A stretch of 64,000 nucleotides of DNA, from positions 62,001 through 126,000 of the forward strand of contig NZ_JAHZSU010000003.1 of NCBI RefSeq assembly GCF_019457945.1. Direction: 5' to 3'. Source of the stretch: Ornithinimicrobium laminariae. GTDB taxonomy: Bacteria > Actinomycetota > Actinomycetes > Actinomycetales > Dermatophilaceae. Each line of letters opens with the position of its first letter. Position 1 is the first letter of the stretch. Position numbers and translations under genes: made by a program. A model generated the notes under the pieces. It was not told the DNA's origin. It made no database searches and saw only the letters and a list, made by a program, of their open reading frames with translations. Shown one piece after another: positions 58,168 through 64,000 of the stretch.

Positions 58168-59097
58168 CTACCCGTCCAGTTGGTCTGCTGAAACGGAGAA
58201 GGTGTCGCACGTGTTGGGGTTGCCGCTCTCGTAACCAACGGTGAACCAGTATTCGCGTTGTGCCGCAGATCCGTGTGTCCACATGTCTGGGTTGATCCGG
58301 CTGCCGCTTTGGGACTGGATGGAGTCATCGCCCACGGCCTCGGCAGCGCTCAACGCGGATTCGACCTGGCGCTGGGTGATGGGCTCCAACAGGGTGTTGC
58401 CATCAATATCCTGCGTGGTGGCTGCATTGCCCACCCATGCTCCAGCGAAGCAGTCGGCCTGCAACTCGACGCGCACCGCGTTTGAGCCATCGCCTTGACT
58501 GCCGCCACCGTAACGGGACAGCACCCCCGTCAAGTTTTGAATGTGGTGCCCATACTCGTGAGCCACGACGTACATCTGCGACAACGAACCGCCGTCCGAG
58601 CCCAGTTGTTCCAGTTGCTCAAAGAACGCGGTATCGAGGTAGATGGTCGAGTCGATGGGGCAGTAGAACGGCCCAACAGCGCTAGTGGCATCACCGCAGC
58701 CAGTTGAAGTAGCACCGGTGAAGATCACGGTCTCAGCAGGCTCGTAGTCGCTGAAGGCGCGCTCCCAGTAGTCCTGAACGCTGATGACGGTGCCGACCAT
58801 CCGGCAGTCGACGTTCGCATTCGCGTCAGCCCCGGTGCGGCACTCGGCAAAGTCGTCCTCCCCAGCGGAATCTGCCGCACTGACGTACTCGGAGTTGTAG
58901 TTGGTGCTGGCCCCCGTCGTGCCACCGCCACCCGACAGGTCGGAAATATTTCCACCCATCAAGATGTAGATGACAGTAACGATCACTCCGAGCAGACCAC
59001 CACCGGCTGCCACGGTCCCGCCGCCAGCCCTGCGGCCACCTGAGCCGCCCCGTCGGACTTGGCTATTTTTCAGGTTGGCGTTCTCACGGAACGTCAT
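58168..59097 (-). CDS. Neutral zinc metallopeptidase (YpfJ family)
   Basis: A 309-residue protein with a glycine-rich N-terminus and one membrane helix (about 28-47), and an extracytoplasmic zincin domain. The metal site H180-E-Y-G-H184 in VVAHEYGHHIQN is the family signature. A cysteine-rich insert precedes it (FAECRTG, NVDCRMVG, CGDATSA, YCPIDS). ATG 59097 has GGAGG upstream. It converges with the lipoprotein gene 12 bp away. Substrate unknown. Confidence 0.9.
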   Translation of the reverse strand: MTFRENANLKNSQVRRGGSGGRRAGGGTVAAGGGLLGVIVTVIYILMGGNISDLSGGGGTTGASTNYNSEYVSAADSAGEDDFAECRTGADANANVDCRMVGTVISVQDYWERAFSDYEPAETVIFTGATSTGCGDATSAVGPFYCPIDSTIYLDTAFFEQLEQLGSDGGSLSQMYVVAHEYGHHIQNLTGVLSRYGGGSQGDGSNAVRVELQADCFAGAWVGNAATTQDIDGNTLLEPITQRQVESALSAAEAVGDDSIQSQSGSRINPDMWTHGSAAQREYWFTVGYESGNPNTCDTFSVSADQLDG

Positions 59098-59229
59098 CGG
59101 AACCTCCAGGCAGCGGTGATTGGGCGAGCCTCACCATACTCTCCCGTAGCATGGAGTGTTGGTCACTATGCCGTGACGTCCCCGGTCTGTTGACCACCCG
59201 CAAACGAAGTACCACCGAAGGAGCTCCCC

Positions 59230-60828
59230 TTGATCGTCGTCTCCAACCTGGAGTTACGAGCAGGTTCACGACTCCTGATGGATGAGGTCAACTTCCGCGT
59301 CGCGAGCGGAGACCGAGTGGGGCTCGTTGGCCGCAACGGCGCTGGCAAGACCACCCTGACGAAGGCACTATCGGGTCAGACTGAGCCAGCAGGCGGCACC
59401 ATTTCGCGCGGTGGAGAGATTGGCTACCTGCCTCAGGACCCGCGCACTGGTGACCTGAGCGTGCTTGGCCGAGACCGCATTCTGTCCGCGCGTGGACTCG
59501 ACACCATCGTTGCGAACATGCGCAAGGCCGAAGCGGCCATGATGAGCGAAGACGACGCCGTTCGCGAAAAGGCAATGGCTCGGTATGCGCGGCTTGAGGC
59601 CGACTTTACCTCCCGTGGCGGCTATGCAGCAGAGTCTGAAGCCGGCTCGATCGCGAACAGCCTGAGCCTGCCCGAGCGAGTCTTAGGGCAGCAGCTCGAC
59701 ACCCTTTCTGGTGGTCAGCGCCGCCGCATCGAGTTGGCTCGGATCCTCTTTTCGGGTGCAGACACTCTGCTGCTCGATGAGCCCACGAACCACCTGGATG
59801 CCGATTCGGTGCTCTGGTTGCGCGACTATCTCAAGACCTACCCCGGCGGTCTGTTGATCATCTCGCACGACGTGGCTCTGATTGAGACCGTCGTCAACCG
59901 GGTCTTCTATCTCGACGCCAACCGGTCTGTCATCGACATCTACAACATGGGCTGGAAGCAATACCTGCAGCAGCGCGAAAACGATGAGCGACGTCGGCAC
60001 CGTGAGCGCGCCAACGCGGAAAAAAAGGCCCACACCTTGATGGCGCAGGCCGACAAGATGCGAGCTAAGGCCACCAAGGCAGTTGCCGCGCAAAACATGG
60101 CCCGTCGGGCGCAGCGATTGCTCGATGGTCTGGAGACCGAACAAGTCAGCGACAAGGTCGCCAAGCTGCGTTTCCCGACTCCAGCCGCAAGTGGGAAGAC
60201 TCCGTTGATGGCCGAAGGGCTCTCGCGCTCCTATGGATCTCTGGAGATCTTCACCGATGTCGACCTTGCGATCGACCGTGGCTCCAAGGTCGTCATTCTT
60301 GGTTTGAACGGTGCCGGAAAGACGACATTGCTGCGCATTTTGGCGGGCATTGATGCCCCCGACACCGGCAAGGTGTTGCCTGGTCACGGTGCCAAGCTCG
60401 GCTACTACGCCCAGGAGCACGAAACACTTGATGTTGAGCGCTCGGTCTTGGCGAACATGAAGTCAGCCGCGCCAGATCTGGACGAAACCGAAACCCGCAA
60501 GGTGCTCGGCTCCTTCCTCTTCTCCGGCGATGACGTCCTCAAGCCGGCATCAGTGCTTTCTGGTGGTGAAAAGACCCGATTGGCTTTGGCCATGCTCGTG
60601 GTCTCGGCATCTAACGTGCTCTTGCTCGATGAGCCGACTAACAACCTGGACCCGGCGTCGCGTGCCGAAGTGTTGGACGCACTGCGTCGCTACGAGGGCG
60701 CAGTCATTCTGGTGAGCCACGACGAGGGCGCGGTCGCTGCTCTTGAGCCAGAGCGTGTGCTGCTCCTGCCGGACGGCGTTGAAGATCACTGGAATGCCGA
60801 CTACCAAGACTTGATTTCGCTCGCCTGA
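59230..60828 (+). CDS. ABC-F family ATPase
   Basis: A 532-residue soluble protein with two ABC domains: Walker A GRNGAGKTTLTKAL near residue 36 and GLNGAGKTTLLRIL near 357, with signatures LSGGQRRRIELARIL and LSGGEKTRLALAML. The domains are joined by a charged interdomain linker (about 245-300, rich in K, R and E). There is no transmembrane domain. ABC-F proteins act on the ribosome as translation factors or antibiotic protectors; which role applies here is not clear. TTG 59230 has GAAGGAG at 6 nt. The same type of gene lies near suf in mycobacteria. Confidence 0.9.
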   Translation: MIVVSNLELRAGSRLLMDEVNFRVASGDRVGLVGRNGAGKTTLTKALSGQTEPAGGTISRGGEIGYLPQDPRTGDLSVLGRDRILSARGLDTIVANMRKAEAAMMSEDDAVREKAMARYARLEADFTSRGGYAAESEAGSIANSLSLPERVLGQQLDTLSGGQRRRIELARILFSGADTLLLDEPTNHLDADSVLWLRDYLKTYPGGLLIISHDVALIETVVNRVFYLDANRSVIDIYNMGWKQYLQQRENDERRRHRERANAEKKAHTLMAQADKMRAKATKAVAAQNMARRAQRLLDGLETEQVSDKVAKLRFPTPAASGKTPLMAEGLSRSYGSLEIFTDVDLAIDRGSKVVILGLNGAGKTTLLRILAGIDAPDTGKVLPGHGAKLGYYAQEHETLDVERSVLANMKSAAPDLDETETRKVLGSFLFSGDDVLKPASVLSGGEKTRLALAMLVVSASNVLLLDEPTNNLDPASRAEVLDALRRYEGAVILVSHDEGAVAALEPERVLLLPDGVEDHWNADYQDLISLA

Positions 60829-60913
60829 CCTGCGGTTCCAGGCCTAGTCGCCGGAATACCCCTCGCCGCTGGGTCGTTGAAGTCTGTGCTATCCAACAAC
60901 GTGAGGTGTATGA

Positions 60914-62788
60914 GTGTCAGTAACCGGATCAGGCCCCGCCTTTCGGCAATTTAGCCGAGACCAGTCTGTCCTGCGGCGAGAGTTGCGCGACGACACGGTC
61001 AAGCGTGTCTGGGGGTATGGCGCCGCGTTCCGCAAAGAGATCATCATTTTCTTGATCTTGACGGTGATTGGTTCGACTCTCGTGGTCGCTCCCGCGATCC
61101 TGCTGGGGCGGATCATTGACGATGGCGTTGACGCGGAAAACAAAAGCGTCGTCATCACCCTGGCTTTGATCGTGGCCGCACTGGCCGTCTTCGAGTCACT
61201 ACTCACGGTGATCACCAGGTGGTTCTCCTCCAGGATCGGTGAGGGTCTCATCCTCAACCTGCGCAGCGAAGTGTTCGGCCACGTGTTGCGCCAACCCATC
61301 GCTTTCTTCACTCGCGCTCAAACTGGAGCCTTGGTCAATCGGCTCAACACAGACGTCATCGGAGCGCAGCAGGCCTTCACCTCGATCCTGTCGGGACTGG
61401 TCAGCAACATCATCCAACTCGTGATCGTTTTGGCTGTGCTGCTATCGACGTCGTGGCAGATCACGGTGCTGGCGGTGCTGCTGCTGCCGCTCTTCTTGGT
61501 GCCCGCCAAATACATGGGCCGCCGCTTGTCTGGTCTCACCCGCGCTCAGATGCAGATGAACTCCGAGCTCGCCAGTCGAATGACCGAGCGGTTCAATGTC
61601 GCAGGTGCCTTGCTGGTTCGGTTGTTCGGTCGCCCTAGCCAAGAGATTGCCGAGTATGAATCGCGCGCCGAGAAGGTGCGTGACGCTGGAGTATCCATCT
61701 CGGTCAACCGAGTGGTTTTTGCCGCCGGGCTGGGCCTTGTTGCTGCTTTGGCCACCGCGATTGTCTATGGCCTTGGGGGAGTGCGGGCCGTTGAAGGCAC
61801 CCTCTCTACGGGTGACCTGGTGGTGATGGCCGCCCTCCTGGCGCGGCTGTATGGCCCGCTAACGGCGCTGTCTAACGTGCGCGTCGACGTGATGACCGCC
61901 CTGGTCAGCTTTGAACGAGTGTTTGAAGTGCTTGACCTCAAACCGCTGGTCACGGAAAAGGATGACGCTGTCGCCTTGCCCCATGGTCCAGTTGACGTGC
62001 AGTTCGATCACGCGACCTTCACATACCCAGACTCTGAAGAAGTTTCCTTGTCGTCGTTGGACCTGCGGCCTGAGGCGGAAACTGCAGACGACAGGCCTGT
62101 GCTTAGCGACATCACCATGTCCGTTCCAGCAGGCTCGATGGTTGCCGTGGTCGGTCCCAGCGGCGCTGGCAAGTCGACGCTGACCAACTTAGTTTCTCGG
62201 CTCTACGACCCGACCGAAGGGTCTGTGCGAATCGGGGGGATGGATCTGCGCGACGCCACCTTCGACAGCCTACGCGACACGATAGGCGTGGTGAGCCAGG
62301 ACGCTCACATGTTTAACGACACCATTAGAGCTAACTTGCTCTACGCCGAGCCACAGGCGGATGAACAGCAGATGGAGCAAGCGCTTCGAGGCGCCCGCAT
62401 CTGGGAGTTGATCCAACGTCTGCCTGATGGGCTCGACACGGTGGTCGGAGACCGGGGCCACCGGCTCTCCGGTGGTGAAAAGCAGCGACTGGCCATTGCC
62501 CGGTTGCTCTTGAAGTCGCCGAGCGTGATCGTGCTGGACGAGGCGACGGCACACCTGGACAGCGAGTCCGAGTCAGCTGTGCAGCGGGCGCTTGATGAGG
62601 CTCTTCAAGGGCGCACCTCCATCGTGATTGCGCACCGCCTCTCGACCATCCGCAACGCCAACAAGATCGTGGTGTTGGCAGCGGGCAAGGTGCTGCAGCA
62701 AGGGACTCACGAAGAATTGCTGGAAGATGGTGGCATGTACCAAATGCTTTATGAAACGCAGTTTGCCCCGGCAGCCGCTCGGGACTAA
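60914..62788 (+). CDS. ABC exporter half-transporter (fused permease-ATPase)
   Basis: A 624-residue protein with six transmembrane helices (about 40-330) and a C-terminal ABC domain. Walker A is GPSGAGKSTLTNLVSRLYDP near residue 413, the signature LSGGEKQRLAIARLL near 517, and Walker B SVIVLDEATAHLD near 538. This is the MsbA/BmrA-like multidrug or lipid exporter architecture, acting as a dimer. GTG 60914 follows GAGGT at short spacing. An ATG at 60910 is in another frame and ends early. The substrate is unknown. Confidence 0.92.
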   Translation: MSVTGSGPAFRQFSRDQSVLRRELRDDTVKRVWGYGAAFRKEIIIFLILTVIGSTLVVAPAILLGRIIDDGVDAENKSVVITLALIVAALAVFESLLTVITRWFSSRIGEGLILNLRSEVFGHVLRQPIAFFTRAQTGALVNRLNTDVIGAQQAFTSILSGLVSNIIQLVIVLAVLLSTSWQITVLAVLLLPLFLVPAKYMGRRLSGLTRAQMQMNSELASRMTERFNVAGALLVRLFGRPSQEIAEYESRAEKVRDAGVSISVNRVVFAAGLGLVAALATAIVYGLGGVRAVEGTLSTGDLVVMAALLARLYGPLTALSNVRVDVMTALVSFERVFEVLDLKPLVTEKDDAVALPHGPVDVQFDHATFTYPDSEEVSLSSLDLRPEAETADDRPVLSDITMSVPAGSMVAVVGPSGAGKSTLTNLVSRLYDPTEGSVRIGGMDLRDATFDSLRDTIGVVSQDAHMFNDTIRANLLYAEPQADEQQMEQALRGARIWELIQRLPDGLDTVVGDRGHRLSGGEKQRLAIARLLLKSPSVIVLDEATAHLDSESESAVQRALDEALQGRTSIVIAHRLSTIRNANKIVVLAAGKVLQQGTHEELLEDGGMYQMLYETQFAPAAARD

Positions 62789-62805
62789 GACCCGTCAAGA
62801 AGACG

Positions 62806-63606
62806 CTATTCGTCCTCTTCGTCCCAGATGCGCGTCTTACGGGGTTTGTTCGGCACTGCGCCTTTGGCTTCTCGAGCGTCCAGCACCTCACGACGGAACA
62901 GCACGCCAATCAATATGAACCCCAACGGCACAACGAGCCACCACTGGATGGCGTACGCCAAGTGTGAGCCTAACCCGGTATCGGGTTTGTCGGCAGCCTC
63001 GGGGCGGGCAGGAGGCTGTCCGTCTTGAGTGGTTTCGGTCTCTAACTCTAGGTAGGCCGGCAAGAGGTCCAAGTCAGTCTTTTTACTCGCTGAGGCTGTG
63101 TTTATCGAGGCCAGTTGATCTGCTGGCAGGTCGCGCTCTAGATCAATCTCGGGGTTTCGCAACCACCCATGAATAGTCAATGTGCCCTCAGGTGCAGGTG
63201 GCACGTCCGGCAAGATGGAAGCAGTTTCGGCGTTCTCGACCCAGCCACGGTCCACCAAAATGGTGCCACCGCCCGCAGAGTCTCGAAATGGAACAAGGAC
63301 TTCGTATCCGTAGGTGCCTCTAAAGGGCCGATTGCGCACGTAGAGCTGATTTTGGGGAAGGTAGCTCCCTTCGATCTCGACTGCTGTCCACTCACTGGTG
63401 GCCGCCAGCTCTGGGGATTCAGGGGTGAGGACAGTGCTGAGCTGCACAGGGTCGGCACTGTAGTTGGTTTCGACGGCAGTCCGAGCAGCGAGTTTGGCTT
63501 CATGCCGGCCGAACTGCCATTGCCCCAAGCTGAAGGTGGCCCAAGCAAATGCAACCGCAACGAGCAACATGCCTATGCGGCGAAGCGTGAAGAACTGTCG
63601 AAACAT
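62806..63606 (-). CDS. SURF1 family cytochrome oxidase assembly protein
   Basis: A 266-residue membrane protein with an N-terminal helix (about 12-28, followed by SLGQWQFGRHEAK) and a second near 215, with an extracytoplasmic domain between. It has the SURF1 features LPQNQLYVRNRPF, GYEVLVPF and ILVDRGWV. SURF1 helps assemble haem A into cytochrome aa3 oxidase, which links it to ctaA and ctaB elsewhere in the window. The start overlaps the stop of the upstream 76-residue gene by one base. Confidence 0.92.
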   Translation of the reverse strand: MFRQFFTLRRIGMLLVAVAFAWATFSLGQWQFGRHEAKLAARTAVETNYSADPVQLSTVLTPESPELAATSEWTAVEIEGSYLPQNQLYVRNRPFRGTYGYEVLVPFRDSAGGGTILVDRGWVENAETASILPDVPPAPEGTLTIHGWLRNPEIDLERDLPADQLASINTASASKKTDLDLLPAYLELETETTQDGQPPARPEAADKPDTGLGSHLAYAIQWWLVVPLGFILIGVLFRREVLDAREAKGAVPNKPRKTRIWDEEDE

Positions 63607-63836
63607 CAGCCGTCAGAGTCGCTGAGCTCTGCGACGGGGATGACATCAATCAAAAAGCCGCGAATGTCGACAAAACTGGACAGGTGGTCACGATGCTCGG
63701 GGCAGGCCGTCCACACTTTGCGTCGAGTTGCCGGGTGAATTTTGGGGTTACGCCACCGCACAGCATCAGTAGCCAGGGCTCGGCACCCCTTCGCACTGCA
63801 CCGCAGGTCGACCGGTGCCGACTCTGACGAAGTCAC
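63606..63836 (-). CDS. Conserved small Cys/His protein next to SURF1
   Basis: A 76-residue soluble protein. It has the pairs CSAKGC and CPEHRDH, which could form a small zinc-binding site, and several basic residues between them (RWRNPKIHPATRRK). It starts with GTG overlapping the stop of the upstream partial gene, and its stop overlaps SURF1, so all three are in one operon. Similar small proteins are found next to SURF1 genes in actinobacteria; the function is unknown. Confidence 0.72.
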   Translation of the reverse strand: MTSSESAPVDLRCSAKGCRALATDAVRWRNPKIHPATRRKVWTACPEHRDHLSSFVDIRGFLIDVIPVAELSDSDG

Positions 63837-64000
63837 TGCTCTTCGTGCAGGTTCTGCGAGGGCGTGACCGGCAGAGCGCGCGTCGGCGAAACTGGCCCAT
63901 TGGTTGCTTGCCGGTGGTCGACGTTGTTCGCCGTCATCACCGCTACTGAAGGAATAAAGATGGCCGCCAAGGCCAAGATGATTCCAATGATGAGTTGGCC
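63833..64000 (-). CDS. Small membrane protein, C-terminal end only (DUF3099-like)
   Basis: The window edge cuts this gene. The visible 55 residues begin in a transmembrane helix (QLIIGIILALAAIFIPSVAV) and continue to MTANN and a polar tail. The pattern of a hydrophobic helix ending in (I/L)P-x-x-AV(V/M)-xAN resembles DUF3099 proteins of actinobacteria. The stop overlaps the GTG of the 76-residue gene (GTGA). Confidence 0.5.
   Translation of the reverse strand, partial: GQLIIGIILALAAIFIPSVAVMTANNVDHRQATNGPVSPTRALPVTPSQNLHEEQ

Overview
The window is a contiguous stretch of an actinobacterial (Actinomycetota) chromosome, GC-rich and almost entirely core genome. Lineage markers are whiA, rbpA, opcA, the ANTAR response regulator pdtaR, an actinobacterial-type VLRF1 release factor, sufR-led suf genes, and gene order resembling that of Mycobacterium and Streptomyces. 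I cannot name a genus. No transposase, integrase, phage gene, CRISPR array, toxin-antitoxin pair or defence island is visible.

Layout. 1-4224: end of trpC, then trpB, trpA, a MauE-like membrane protein, a DsbA-like oxidoreductase and lgt, with every junction overlapping or abutting. 4297-8009: pyk, tRNA-Leu(CAA), pdtaR, a DUF554 membrane protein and a hotdog thioesterase. 8029-13282: polA, a SAM methyltransferase and rpsA. 13283-19614: a gene-poor gap, a BCCT betaine-type transporter, uvrB, a yybP-ykoY (Mn2+) riboswitch with its TerC-family gene, and a frameshifted GNAT gene. 19624-27341: an EamA transporter, an MBL-fold hydrolase and glutamate synthase gltBD. 27459-39808: uvrA, a Tat-lipoprotein Rieske protein, uvrC-rapZ-yvcK-whiA, gap-pgk-tpiA, secG, rbpA. 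39823-46576 (minus): tkt-tal-zwf and an in-frame opcA::pgl fusion. 46785-50170: ctaB, ctaA and a two-gene ABC transporter. 50278-57492: sufR-sufB-sufD-Rieske-sufC-sufS-sufU-sufT and acVLRF1. 57535-64000: a lipoprotein, a zinc metallopeptidase, an ABC-F ATPase, an ABC exporter, SURF1, a 76-residue Cys/His protein and a truncated membrane protein.

The genes cover linked housekeeping tasks: lower glycolysis and the pentose phosphate pathway, Fe-S cluster assembly with several Fe-S clients in view (GltBD, two Rieske proteins, SufR), nucleotide excision repair (UvrA, UvrB, UvrC plus Pol I), and haem A/cytochrome oxidase assembly (CtaA, CtaB, SURF1).

The most interesting non-gene signals are: (i) the TerC riboswitch, with a downstream hairpin that competes for its closing stem and partly covers the ribosome binding site; (ii) ten genes whose start codon follows a TANNNT -10 box by exactly 6-7 nt and that should therefore give leaderless mRNAs; (iii) the opcA::pgl fusion with a good internal Shine-Dalgarno/ATG at the junction; (iv) a perfect inverted repeat on the sufR start codon; (v) a one-base frameshift in a GNAT gene whose 3' end carries the terminator of the convergent terC gene. 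I did not find an unmistakably new multi-gene system.
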